64,000 nucleotides of DNA from positions 1 through 64,000 of the forward strand of contig CAVDHB010000075.1 of NCBI GenBank assembly GCA_963608705.1, given 5' to 3'. Positions within the stretch are counted from its first letter, which is position 1; each line of letters opens with the position of its first letter. Shown in pieces: positions 47,677-56,092 of this stretch. A model generated the notes under the pieces. It saw only the letters and a program-made list of their open reading frames with translations, ran no database searches and was not told where the DNA came from. This DNA is from CAVDHB01 sp963608705. Lineage in GTDB: Bacteria; Bacteroidota; Bacteroidia; Bacteroidales; Bacteroidaceae. A program made the position numbers and the translations under genes.

Positions 47677-49272
47677 ATGAAATACCCGATAGGAATTCAG
47701 ACTTTTGAACAAATACGAGAAGATGGATATGTCTACGTGGACAAGACCGACATGGTTTACTCCCTCGCCCACGAGGGGAAAATCTATTTTCTAAGCCGCC
47801 CCAGACGGTTCGGGAAAAGCCTGCTGATTTCCACCTTAGAGAACTACTTCCTCGGAAGGAAAGAACTATTCAAAGGGCTGGCCATTGAGAAGTTGGAGAA
47901 AGAATGGAAAGAATATTCCGTATTTCATATAGATTTCAATGGTTCTGATTTCAAGGAGGACGGGGTGTTGGAGAAGCGTTTAAAAAGTTATGTCGGCCGT
48001 TGGGAACGGGAGTATGGCATGACTTCAAACACCGATGACGACTTGGGTACAAGGTTTAGCCTCCTGCTTTCTGAGGTACATCGCCAAACAGGACTTCGTG
48101 CCGTGGTGCTGATTGACGAATATGACAAGCCCATTCTCGACGTGTTAGACCAGGACCTTACCATTGACTTCCAAGGAAACAAGGTTAGTTTGGAAGACCG
48201 AAACCGGGATATACTCAAAGGATTCTATTCCACCTTCAAACTGGCAGACAAGGACTTGCAGTTTGTACTCCTCACGGGAGTCACCAAGTTCTCGCAAGTC
48301 AGCGTCTTCAGTGGGTTCAACCAGCCACAGGACATCAGCATGTCCGTAAAATATGACACTCTATGCGGCATCACACAGGAGGAATTACAGAACTATTTTC
48401 CACAGGCAATACAACAACTCACACAGGAGTACGAATGCGACACGGAGGAGGCCATGCGGCGGCTGAAAGCGCACTATGACGGGTATCATTTCAGCAAGAG
48501 ACTGAAAGATGTCTACAATCCGTTCAGCCTGCTGAACGCTTTCCAGAACTCAGACCTCCAGGATTACTGGTTCAAGACAGGTACGCCCACCTATCTTGTC
48601 CGCCTACTCGGCCATTTCAAGGAAAACCTCAACGAGCTTACCGGAAAATACTACGCCTCCAAGGAGTTTGACGACTACAAGGCGGACGTGGAGCGGCCAC
48701 TCCCCATGATATACCAAAGCGGATATCTCACCATCAAGGACTACGACAGGGACATGAACACCTTCATGCTCGACTTCCCAAACAACGAGGTAAAAGAAGG
48801 ATTCGTGACTCTCGTCGCAAACAATTATTTCGGAGTGAGGGAATACACCGACAGCTGGGTGCGTTCGGCTGTAATCTCCCTGAGGAAAGGAGAGCTTGAC
48901 ACTTTCCGTGAGCAGCTCACCTCCTTCCTCGCCAGCATCCCCTACTCCATGCGACGGAAGGAGAGCGAAAGGGAGAAAGAGCGTTACTTCCATTACACCT
49001 TCTACCTACTGCTAAGGCTCATGAGCGTCTACACCGTATATACAGAGAAGCAGCAAAGCCACGGAAGGGTGGACTGTATCGTGGAGACAAAAGACTATGT
49101 GTACATCTTCGAGTTCAAGCTCGACGGAACGGCCGAAGAAGCATTGAGACAGATTGAGGACAAGGGATACGCAAAACCTTATATCACAGACAAACGGCCT
49201 GTATATAAAATAGGTGTAAGCTTCTCCTCAGAAACAGGCACTGTCAATGATTGGAAGACAACAAATCATTGA
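47677..49272 (+). CDS. AAA-ATPase-like / PD-(D/E)XK nuclease-superfamily protein, tandem copy B
   Basis: The 531-residue paralogue of copy A has the same motifs (RPRRFGKSLL, VVLIDEYD, GRVDCIV, FEFKLDG). Residues about 92-165, between the P-loop and the Walker B strand, differ strongly from copy A (DFKEDGVLEKRLKSYVG against TFTNSNELTIHINYFLS), while the 3' two thirds are identical in DNA. The first 50 codons differ at many silent sites. Such a mosaic points to gene conversion between copies. A strong terminator follows at 49293. Confidence 0.9.
   Translation: MKYPIGIQTFEQIREDGYVYVDKTDMVYSLAHEGKIYFLSRPRRFGKSLLISTLENYFLGRKELFKGLAIEKLEKEWKEYSVFHIDFNGSDFKEDGVLEKRLKSYVGRWEREYGMTSNTDDDLGTRFSLLLSEVHRQTGLRAVVLIDEYDKPILDVLDQDLTIDFQGNKVSLEDRNRDILKGFYSTFKLADKDLQFVLLTGVTKFSQVSVFSGFNQPQDISMSVKYDTLCGITQEELQNYFPQAIQQLTQEYECDTEEAMRRLKAHYDGYHFSKRLKDVYNPFSLLNAFQNSDLQDYWFKTGTPTYLVRLLGHFKENLNELTGKYYASKEFDDYKADVERPLPMIYQSGYLTIKDYDRDMNTFMLDFPNNEVKEGFVTLVANNYFGVREYTDSWVRSAVISLRKGELDTFREQLTSFLASIPYSMRRKESEREKERYFHYTFYLLLRLMSVYTVYTEKQQSHGRVDCIVETKDYVYIFEFKLDGTAEEALRQIEDKGYAKPYITDKRPVYKIGVSFSSETGTVNDWKTTNH
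48181..49249 (+). repeat. Directly repeated 1,069-bp block, copy B
   Basis: This is the partner of 46542-47610. Boundaries are at codons for about residue 169 and about residue 524. Confidence 0.85.
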
Positions 49273-49292
49273 AATGATATAAATAGAATAAA

Positions 49293-49336
49293 AAAACATC
49301 CGCTTTTTAGGTTCTTCCAAAAGCGGATGTTTTATA
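49293..49336. terminator. Bidirectional terminator between PD-(D/E)XK copy B and lipoprotein genes
   Basis: A perfect 15-bp stem AAAACATCCGCTTTT/AAAAGCGGATGTTTT with an 11-nt loop, with A and T runs on both sides, serving the convergent gene pair. Confidence 0.9.
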
Positions 49337-49400
49337 TTTCTTCAAGTCAATATTCTTCCCCCATCTATGATATGCAACAGGATGGAAATGCCTGTTGCTA

Positions 49401-49580
49401 CTATTTATCAACTACCGTATCAGAAGATTCGGAAGCAGCCGGCACTGTGGAAGAAGTTGTATCCATGACCACGGAATCCACTACAGGAGCCACTCCCGTA
49501 GCGGGCTTTTCTTTCTTGCAAGAAGTAATTACAAGAGAACACATCGCCAAAGCGACGCACATACATATTGTCTTTTTCAT
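49401..49580 (-). CDS. Small Ser/Thr/Val-rich lipoprotein, 59 residues
   Basis: The frame runs from ATG 49580 to TAG 49401. It begins MKKTICMCVALAMCSLVITS and has its lipidation Cys at 21 (VITSC), followed by KKEK and a short tail rich in Ser, Thr, Val and Asp. It is the third of three tandem small lipoproteins on this strand, 16 nt after the second. The signal peptide and context support it; no function is known. Confidence 0.7.
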   Translation of the reverse strand: MKKTICMCVALAMCSLVITSCKKEKPATGVAPVVDSVVMDTTSSTVPAASESSDTVVDK

Positions 49581-49596
49581 CGTCTTTTATACTTTG

Positions 49597-49842
49597 TCAA
49601 GGGTGATCTGTCTGTGGAATAGAATTGGAAAGAGAAGAGGTATCTATCTTTTGCGCATTTATCTCCGTACTGTCCACCATAGAAGAGTCAATTTTCACCG
49701 GCCCTGTATCCACAGGCGAATCATCCACATAAGAAGTATCCACTTTCACCGTATCCCCCAAATCAGCATCATGATTCTTTCCCCCACAGGAAGACAAGGC
49801 AAGGCATACCATCCCCACAAAACTTATTATATCGAATCTCAT
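49597..49842 (-). CDS. Small Asp/Ser/Thr-rich lipoprotein, 81 residues
   Basis: The start at 49842 (MRFDIISFVGMVCLALSSC) gives a lipoprotein signal with lipobox LSSC, Cys about residue 19. The longer open frame beyond it is the antisense of the upstream gene and has a Leu-run artefact. The mature part is a low-complexity Asp/Ser/Thr/Val tail (DTVKVDTSYVDDSPVD). It is the second of three similar genes, probably co-transcribed. Confidence 0.72.
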   Translation of the reverse strand: MRFDIISFVGMVCLALSSCGGKNHDADLGDTVKVDTSYVDDSPVDTGPVKIDSSMVDSTEINAQKIDTSSLSNSIPQTDHP

Positions 49843-49852
49843 GTACCTATAC

Positions 49853-49885
49853 AAAAAAAGGAGGCATCTCCCGATGTCTCCCATT
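49853..49885 (-). terminator. Partial terminator inside the lipoprotein cluster
   Basis: On the minus strand GGAGACATC pairs with GATGCCTCC (one wobble), followed by seven T. It lies between the first and second lipoprotein genes and may reduce expression of the latter two. Confidence 0.65.
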
Positions 49886-49918
49886 TTTCTCAATCTTTTC
49901 GTAGATACTCTACACTGA

Positions 49919-50125
49919 TTATTTTGCCTGAGCAGCAGAATCAGCAGGAGCAGCAGCGCTATCAGCAGAAGCAGAATCTGTAGAAGCAGAATCAGTTGCA
50001 GCAGAATCAACTACAGAAGAATCAGTAGCTGTAGAATCAGCAGAAGCAGCTGCGTTCTGTTTGTTACCACAAGATGCCAAAGAGATAGCTGCGAAAGCTA
50101 CGAACAAAAATACTAATTTTTTCAT
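49919..50125 (-). CDS. Small Ala/Asp/Ser-repeat lipoprotein, 68 residues
   Basis: The start at 50125 (MKKLVFLFVAFAAISLASC) shows a signal peptide with lipobox LASC (Cys 19). The mature protein is built of degenerate (T/S)DSA units (DSAATDSASTDSASADSA). A TATCTTTG element lies at 50186-50179. It is the first and probably most expressed of the three genes. Such acidic low-complexity lipoproteins are common in Bacteroidales and have no assigned role. Confidence 0.8.
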   Translation of the reverse strand: MKKLVFLFVAFAAISLASCGNKQNAAASADSTATDSSVVDSAATDSASTDSASADSAAAPADSAAQAK

Positions 50126-50178
50126 TTTCCTTTTGCTTTTAAAACTGTAAAACAATCATTTGCTTATTAATTCGCTTG

Positions 50179-50186
50179 CAAAGATA
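50179..50186 (-). promoter_or_regulatory. -7 element of the small lipoprotein cluster
   Basis: TATCTTTG on the minus strand, 53 nt before the ATG at 50125. Confidence 0.55.
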
Positions 50187-50445
50187 GGTACTTTTCCAAT
50201 ACCGCGTATAACTTTTCCCGTTTTTTTTTCGTCAAAAACACACTTTTCTTAGATTTCGCCTATAACACACTGAATATCTTTCAATTATACACAGTTAAAA
50301 ATACACGTTTTTTCTATTCCCCACGAATAAGAAACACCAGAAAGGCAAAACAACCTCGACCATTGAACACCTATAGGGCAAAAAAGCCATCCTCCTTATA
50401 CATACACCGTAGGAATTTCAGCTCCATGACCACAGAACCTAAAAA
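50187..50445. other. AT-rich gap, nothing recognised
   Basis: This lies between the lipoprotein promoter and the uxaC terminator. T-runs and no ORF, repeat or RNA structure that I can support. Confidence 0.5.
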
Positions 50446-50467
50446 AGGGCAGACTTTCGCCTACCCT
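50446..50467 (-). terminator. Terminator of the uxaBAC operon
   Basis: On the minus strand AGGGTAG pairs with CTGCCCT (one wobble), followed by TTTTTT, 24 nt after the uxaC stop. Confidence 0.7.
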
Positions 50468-50490
50468 CTTTATTATAGAGAAGATATATA

Positions 50491-51894
50491 TCAGAACTTG
50501 AAATAGTTCTTTGCGTTGTTGTAGCAAATATCTTCCACCATCTGACCGATGAAGTCCAACTCAGAAGCTGGCAATTCACCGTTCTCCACATCATTACCCA
50601 ACAAATTACAAAGGGTACGGCGGAAATACTCATGACGAGGATAAGAGACAAAGCTACGAGAGTCTGTCAACATACCCACGAAACGGCTCAACAATCCCAA
50701 GAGAGACAAAGCGTTCATCTGCTTGGTCATGCCGTCCTTCTGATCCAAGAACCACCAGCCAGAACCATACTGTATCTTGCCAGGGTAAGAACCATCCTGG
50801 AAGTTGCCCAGCATCGTGGCGATTACTTCGTTGGCGGCAGGATTCAAGTTGTAAAGGATAGTACGAGTCAATTTACCCTCACTGTTCAAACGATCCAAGA
50901 ACTTAGACATAGGCTTGGCGGTATTAAACTCACCGATGGAATCGAAGCCTGTATCCGGGCCAAGTTTCTTGAACATGATGGAGTTGTTGTCGCGGATAGC
51001 TCCGTAGTGGTACTGCTGTGCCCAGTCAGACTCATAGTCCATCACGCCAAAGATGTAAAGCATGGCGGTCTTGAACTTCTTCATTTCCTCGTTCGTAATA
51101 GTCTTACCCGCACGAGCTTTTTCGAAGATAGCTTCTATCTCCGCATCCGTATAGTCCTCGGCATAGAATTCCTCCACACCGTGGTCAGCCAAGCGGCATC
51201 CGTGTTCCTCAAAGAACTTGTGACGTTTTCCGATAGCGTCAATATAGTCATTGAAGTTATGTACAGCCTGTCCTGCCGCTTTCTCCATAGCCTCCACATA
51301 AGCGGGGAACTTGTCCGTCTTCTCTGGAGACATCGCCATATCCGGACGCCAAGCAGGAATTACTTTCACACCGAAAGGATGAGCGGCAATTTGCTCATGA
51401 TAGCGCAAATCGTCTATCGGATCATCCGTCGTGCAGACAGTTTCCACATTGTAATGTTTCATCAATCCCTGCGCAAAGAACTCCGGCTGTTTCAATTTCT
51501 CGTTACACTCATCAAAAATCTCACGAGCCGTCTTCGGATTCAATACCTTGTCTATGCCGAAAGCGGTTTTCAGCTCCAAGTGCGTCCAATGATACAACGG
51601 GTTGCGCATCGTGTAAGGCACTGTCTCCGCCCATTTCTCGAATTTCTCCCAATCAGAAGCGTCGCCTGTAATATAGTGTTCGTCCACTCCGTTGGTACGC
51701 ATGGCACGCCATTTGTAATGGTCTCCACCCAGCCACAGTTCCGTAATGGACTTAAACTGATAGTTGTCGGCTACCATCTGAGGTATCAAATGACAGTGGA
51801 AATCGATAATCGGCATCTTCGCCGCATGGTTGTGATACAAATCCTGCGCTGTCTTGGTCTGCAACAGGAAATTCTCATCCATAAATTGTTTCAT
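50491..51894 (-). CDS. uxaC: Uronate isomerase
   Basis: The 467-residue TIM-barrel protein has the metal-binding IDFHCHLIP (about 31-39) and the ADHGVEEFYAEDY and CTTDDPIDDLRYH segments of UxaC. It turns D-galacturonate into tagaturonate (and glucuronate into fructuronate). It is the last gene of uxaB-uxaA-uxaC on this strand, 43 nt after uxaA. It uses the product of the GH28 and GH88 enzymes in the window. Confidence 0.95.
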   Translation of the reverse strand: MKQFMDENFLLQTKTAQDLYHNHAAKMPIIDFHCHLIPQMVADNYQFKSITELWLGGDHYKWRAMRTNGVDEHYITGDASDWEKFEKWAETVPYTMRNPLYHWTHLELKTAFGIDKVLNPKTAREIFDECNEKLKQPEFFAQGLMKHYNVETVCTTDDPIDDLRYHEQIAAHPFGVKVIPAWRPDMAMSPEKTDKFPAYVEAMEKAAGQAVHNFNDYIDAIGKRHKFFEEHGCRLADHGVEEFYAEDYTDAEIEAIFEKARAGKTITNEEMKKFKTAMLYIFGVMDYESDWAQQYHYGAIRDNNSIMFKKLGPDTGFDSIGEFNTAKPMSKFLDRLNSEGKLTRTILYNLNPAANEVIATMLGNFQDGSYPGKIQYGSGWWFLDQKDGMTKQMNALSLLGLLSRFVGMLTDSRSFVSYPRHEYFRRTLCNLLGNDVENGELPASELDFIGQMVEDICYNNAKNYFKF

Positions 51895-51937
51895 GATCTA
51901 TTTTTGTTTTAAGTCTATTCTTTTGCAAAGTTACTAA

Positions 51938-53434
51938 TTATAATGTCACCCCTGACTTGAATATGGCAAAATCACGGTAGCCATTTCGTTCATTATTGGT
52001 GAGTTTTCCTTCAGCCACTTGCTTCAAGTAGTGAATGAAGTCAGGAAGCAAGTCTTCCAAGGTGCGATTTTCCACCAATACCCCCGCATTGAAGTCTATC
52101 CAATTCGGTTTTCGCCGATAAATGTCGCTGTTAGAAGAAACCTTCACCGTGGGAACAGGAGAGCCAAACGGTGTACCTCTTCCTGTGGTAAACAGAATCA
52201 GCTGACATCCGGCAGCCGCCAACGCTGTACTGGCCACCAAGTCATTACCTGGCGCACTCAGCAGGTTCAGTCCTTTTGACTTTAAACGGTCACCATACTT
52301 AAGAACATCGCATACCGTGGATTTACCTGATTTCTGCACACAGCCCAATGACTTGTCTTCCAATGTGGAAATACCACCCGCTTTGTTTCCCGGAGAAGGA
52401 TTCTCATACACCGGCTGCTTGTTTTGGAGAAAATATTCCTTGAAGTCGTTGATAAGATGCACCGTCTTGTCGAAGGTCTCTTTATCCTTGCAACGATTCA
52501 TCAAAATGGTCTCCGCACCAAACATTTCCGGCACTTCCGTCAAAATAGTTGTACCTCCATGCTTTGCCATATAGTCGGACAAGCGTCCCAAAAGCGGATT
52601 GGCCGTTATACCAGAGAAGCCATCAGACCCACCACATTTCAAACCGATTCTCAATTCAGAAAACGGAATGTCGGTGCGCTGGTCTTTGGAAGCAATGGCG
52701 TACAATTCACGCAACTGCTCCATACCATACTCAAATTCATCAGCCACTTTCTGCGTCTCCATGAAACGGATACGCTCGGAGTCGTACTCTCCTACAAACT
52801 CTTTAAAAGCACTGACCTGGTTGTTCTCACAACCCAATCCTACCACCAATACAGCTCCCGCATTGGGATGCAGTACCAAGTCCCGTAAGATTTTGCGTGT
52901 ATTCTCATGGTCGCCTCCTAATTGAGAGCAACCGTAGTTGTGCTGGAAAGGCACGATGGCATCCACAGAAGAAGCCTCTCCACGAGTCTCTTCTTTCAGT
53001 CTTTCAGCCAGCTGGCGTACCGTACCGTTCACACATCCCACTGTAGGGATAATCCACAATTGGTTTCTCGTGCCGACCTCTCCATTCTTCCGGCGGAAGC
53101 CTTTGAAAGTAAGGGTTTCTTCCTCATGAGGTATCTCCACCTTTTGCGGATGAAACTCATAACTCAACACCCCACTCAAGTTGGTACGGATGCGATGTTC
53201 ATTCACCCAGCCTCCTCTCGGGATCTCCACTTCCGCATGACCGATAGGGAAACCATATTTTACCACGTTGTCTCCCACTTGGAAATCTTTCAAGGCCACT
53301 TTGTGTCCAGCCGGAATGTCTTCCGCCAGCGTCAAGTCTTGTCCGTCCGGCAACTGCCAAGTATCTCCCTTGTGGCCGCCTTGCACAGCGACCACCACAT
53401 TGTCTTCGGGATTTATTTGAATATAATCTCGCAT
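51938..53434 (-). CDS. uxaA: Altronate dehydratase
   Basis: The 498-residue protein has an N-terminal SAF domain (DNVVVAVQGGHKGDTWQLPD, about 10-90) fused to the UxaA catalytic domain with KCGGSDGFSGITANP (about 275-290). It makes 2-keto-3-deoxygluconate from altronate. Seven bases separate it from uxaB, so the reductase and dehydratase are translated together. Confidence 0.95.
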   Translation of the reverse strand: MRDYIQINPEDNVVVAVQGGHKGDTWQLPDGQDLTLAEDIPAGHKVALKDFQVGDNVVKYGFPIGHAEVEIPRGGWVNEHRIRTNLSGVLSYEFHPQKVEIPHEEETLTFKGFRRKNGEVGTRNQLWIIPTVGCVNGTVRQLAERLKEETRGEASSVDAIVPFQHNYGCSQLGGDHENTRKILRDLVLHPNAGAVLVVGLGCENNQVSAFKEFVGEYDSERIRFMETQKVADEFEYGMEQLRELYAIASKDQRTDIPFSELRIGLKCGGSDGFSGITANPLLGRLSDYMAKHGGTTILTEVPEMFGAETILMNRCKDKETFDKTVHLINDFKEYFLQNKQPVYENPSPGNKAGGISTLEDKSLGCVQKSGKSTVCDVLKYGDRLKSKGLNLLSAPGNDLVASTALAAAGCQLILFTTGRGTPFGSPVPTVKVSSNSDIYRRKPNWIDFNAGVLVENRTLEDLLPDFIHYLKQVAEGKLTNNERNGYRDFAIFKSGVTL

Positions 53435-53441
53435 AGATGTA

Positions 53442-54881
53442 TCAAAGTATTTCTTCCAGCGTTTTCACCATTCCATTCTCTTGAATAGCGTAGAGATAGC
53501 CAGCCAATTTGTCTGTCAGTCCCGGAATCGCATTCAAGTTCTCGTTCCATATGGAAGTAGCAGCCAACACACCTTCTGCCACACGATGTACATCACCTGT
53601 CTTCCACAGATTTTGCACCAAAGCGATGTTCTCCGCAGAATCCTGTGGCTGAGAAACCGTTCCGTCCGCACGGGTATATCCTTTATAATAGGTAATAATA
53701 GCGGCCAATCCCAGTACAAGTCCGTCAGGCAACACACCCTTACGCTTCAAGAAGGTCTTCAAGCCGGGAAGATCACGAGTCTCGTATTTCGGCAAGGAGT
53801 TCAGCATGATGGACGTAACCGCATGGTCAATGAACGGGTTCTTGAAACGGTCCAGCACATCGTTGGCGAATTTCTCCAGCTCTTCTTGAGGCAAATCCAA
53901 TGTCGGCAACAACTCTTCGAACATTACCTTATGCACGAATTTTCCCACAACGGCATCCTTGCAAGCGTCTCTTACAATATCTATGCCAGAGAGCCAAGCC
54001 ACAGGAGCCAATACGGTGTGAGGACCGTTCAGCAATGTCACCTTGCGTGCATGATAAGGAGCCTCAGAAGGCACGAACTTCACATTCAAGCCTGCCTTGT
54101 CCGCAGGGAATTCAGCAGAAAGTGACTCTGGAGCCTCGATTACCCATAAATGGAAGTTCTCACCCTGTGCCACCAAGTTGTCATCATATCCCAGACGTTC
54201 CTTGATGCTGTCAATCTCCTTGCGAGGGAAGCCCGGCACGATTCTATCCACCAAGGTCGAATACACCGGACAAGCCGTCTCGAACCAGCTTTTGAAGTCT
54301 TCTCCCAAGTTCCACAGCTGGATGTATTTTTCAATACAGTCTTTCAACACCTCACCGTTATGGAATATCAACTCACACGGCATGATGATGAATCCTTTCT
54401 TGACATCTCCCTTGAACGTCTTGAAACGACGGTAAAGCAGCTGCACCAACTTACCGGGATAAGAAGACGCAGGCTTGTCCTCGAACTTGCAAGAAAGGTC
54501 AAATACGATACCCGCCTCCGTCGTGTTAGACACGATGAAGCGCATCTCCGGCTGTTCAGCCAATTTCAAATATGCGTCAAACTCTGTGTAAGGATGCAAC
54601 GCCCGGCTTACCACGTCTATCAATTCCAGCTCATTGACAGGCTTCCCATTTTCCAAGCCCATGAGGTTCACATGATACAGACAGTCCTGCTTCTTGAACC
54701 CGTCCAGCTTATATCTGGGAAGAGGCTGCAAGATCACCACGCTGCCGTTAAAGTCTGTCTTATCGTCCATCCGTTTTACAATCCAGTCTACGAAAGTACG
54801 CAGAAAATTACCTTCTCCAAACTGGATGATACGTTCAGGAAACGACCGCTTCACGGCGGTCTCCGCTGTTAATTTTCTCAT
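53442..54881 (-). CDS. uxaB: Tagaturonate reductase
   Basis: The 479-residue protein of the long-chain mannitol dehydrogenase family has FGEGNFLRTFVDWIV near the start (nucleotide-binding region) and LNGPHTVLAPVAWLSG in the middle. It reduces tagaturonate to altronate with NADH. It is the first gene of the operon and follows a textbook promoter at 54972-54941. Confidence 0.94.
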   Translation of the reverse strand: MRKLTAETAVKRSFPERIIQFGEGNFLRTFVDWIVKRMDDKTDFNGSVVILQPLPRYKLDGFKKQDCLYHVNLMGLENGKPVNELELIDVVSRALHPYTEFDAYLKLAEQPEMRFIVSNTTEAGIVFDLSCKFEDKPASSYPGKLVQLLYRRFKTFKGDVKKGFIIMPCELIFHNGEVLKDCIEKYIQLWNLGEDFKSWFETACPVYSTLVDRIVPGFPRKEIDSIKERLGYDDNLVAQGENFHLWVIEAPESLSAEFPADKAGLNVKFVPSEAPYHARKVTLLNGPHTVLAPVAWLSGIDIVRDACKDAVVGKFVHKVMFEELLPTLDLPQEELEKFANDVLDRFKNPFIDHAVTSIMLNSLPKYETRDLPGLKTFLKRKGVLPDGLVLGLAAIITYYKGYTRADGTVSQPQDSAENIALVQNLWKTGDVHRVAEGVLAATSIWNENLNAIPGLTDKLAGYLYAIQENGMVKTLEEIL

Positions 54882-54940
54882 GATTGTATGTTCTTTATCG
54901 TTCTTGTCTTCTTACCGTAATCGGGTAATTGATTTTGCTA

Positions 54941-54972
54941 CAAAATTAAGGTTTTACAGTCTTTCCTACAAA
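54941..54972 (-). promoter_or_regulatory. Promoter of uxaB-uxaA-uxaC
   Basis: TTTG (54972-54969) and TAATTTTG (54948-54941), spacer 20 bp. The leader is about 55 nt. Just downstream TACCCGATTAC (54929-54919) is an imperfect dyad that could bind a regulator. Confidence 0.8.
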
Positions 54973-55057
54973 CCCAGACCTCCTTTTTTCCCTACAATAA
55001 TATACGAAAGAATATAATTTCGTACACTTGACCTACGTCAAGACCAAAAAATTTCCT

Positions 55058-55065
55058 TATCTTTG
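55058..55065 (+). promoter_or_regulatory. -7 element of the metallo-beta-lactamase-fold gene
   Basis: TATCTTTG fits TAnnTTTG, 26 nt before the ATG at 55091. Confidence 0.65.
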
Positions 55066-55090
55066 CCTACAACCAAATAAATAATATATC

Positions 55091-56092
55091 ATGGGACAGC
55101 ATATCTGTTTCCGCCGCAACACTCGCTTACGCACCATCAATCCTTACTGGCGCGGCAACCCGACATGGCATGGTAAGTTCTTCAATCGTGAACACCGCTG
55201 GAGACCTGGCATGAAGAGTTTCCTGAAATGGCGTTTCTCCAAGAATCCGCAGGCATTGGAGAAAAAGACGGAAAACTGGAATCCCCCCGTCAAGTTCATT
55301 CAGTCTTTAGACGGTATCACAGGAAACGTGCTGATTTGGCTCGGCCATAATTCCTTCTTCTTGCAGTTAGGAGGCAAACGAATCATGTTCGACCCTGTGT
55401 TTGGCAACATCCCCATGATGAAACGGAAAAGCAGGTTTCCAGCCAACCCGAGTGCCTTCACTCACATAGACTACCTCCTTATCAGCCATGACCACTATGA
55501 CCACCTCGACAAGAAAAGTGTGGAGCTGTTGGCCAAGAACAATCCCGGCTTGAAACTGTTCTGTGGATTGGGCACAGGCGAACTTATCAGCCGCTGGTGT
55601 CCCGACATGGAAGTATGCGAGGCCGGATGGTATCAGCAATTAGAGGACGACGGACTCATCCTCACGTTCCTTCCAGCGCAACACTGGAGCAAACGTTTCC
55701 TGAACGACGGAGGGAAACGACTGTGGGGTGCTTTCATGCTGCAAGCGGACGGACTCTCCTTATATTATAGCGGAGACACAGGATATTCCCGCCATTTCTC
55801 CGAGATTCCTTCCTTGATGGGCAAGGTGGACTATTTTTTAGTGGGCATCGGCGCCTATAAGCCCAAATGGTTCATGCGTCCCAACCATATATCTCCTCAA
55901 GATGCCATCCAGGCCGCCATAGACATTCACGCCTCCGTCTCCATTCCCATGCACTACGGCACCTTCGACCTCTCTTCCGAGCCTTTGCACGACCCTCCAC
56001 AAGTCTTTGCGGAAGAGGCAAGAAAACGGAAGGTGAAGATTCGCATCCCCGAGTTAGGAGAGGTTGTGAGGCTCTGGAAGCCCAAAAGATAA
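55091..56092 (+). CDS. Metallo-beta-lactamase-fold hydrolase (NAPE-PLD-like)
   Basis: The 333-residue protein has the metal motif SHDHYDHLD (HxHxDH, about 137-145), YSGDTGYS with the bridging Asp, and a late His in IPMHYGTFD. The order and the N-terminal WLGHNSFFLQLGGKRIMFDP match the NAPE-PLD-like branch, which cleaves phosphodiester bonds in N-acylphosphatidylethanolamine in eukaryotes. The bacterial substrate is unknown. It has no signal peptide. Confidence 0.88.
   Translation: MGQHICFRRNTRLRTINPYWRGNPTWHGKFFNREHRWRPGMKSFLKWRFSKNPQALEKKTENWNPPVKFIQSLDGITGNVLIWLGHNSFFLQLGGKRIMFDPVFGNIPMMKRKSRFPANPSAFTHIDYLLISHDHYDHLDKKSVELLAKNNPGLKLFCGLGTGELISRWCPDMEVCEAGWYQQLEDDGLILTFLPAQHWSKRFLNDGGKRLWGAFMLQADGLSLYYSGDTGYSRHFSEIPSLMGKVDYFLVGIGAYKPKWFMRPNHISPQDAIQAAIDIHASVSIPMHYGTFDLSSEPLHDPPQVFAEEARKRKVKIRIPELGEVVRLWKPKR

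Noticed and set aside
49327..49983. Plus-strand 218-residue ORF
   Set aside because: It runs antisense across two lipoprotein genes with clear signal peptides, and its composition (His/Arg/Gln-rich) is that of a shadow frame.
49843..50010. Leu-rich N-terminal extension of the 81-residue lipoprotein
   Set aside because: The Leu run is the alternative frame of the Ala/Asp/Ser repeats of the neighbouring gene, and the ATG at 49842 gives a proper lipobox.
50632..51912. 426-residue plus-strand ORF opposite uxaC
   Set aside because: It is a long antisense shadow of uxaC; the minus-strand protein has the full uronate isomerase motifs.
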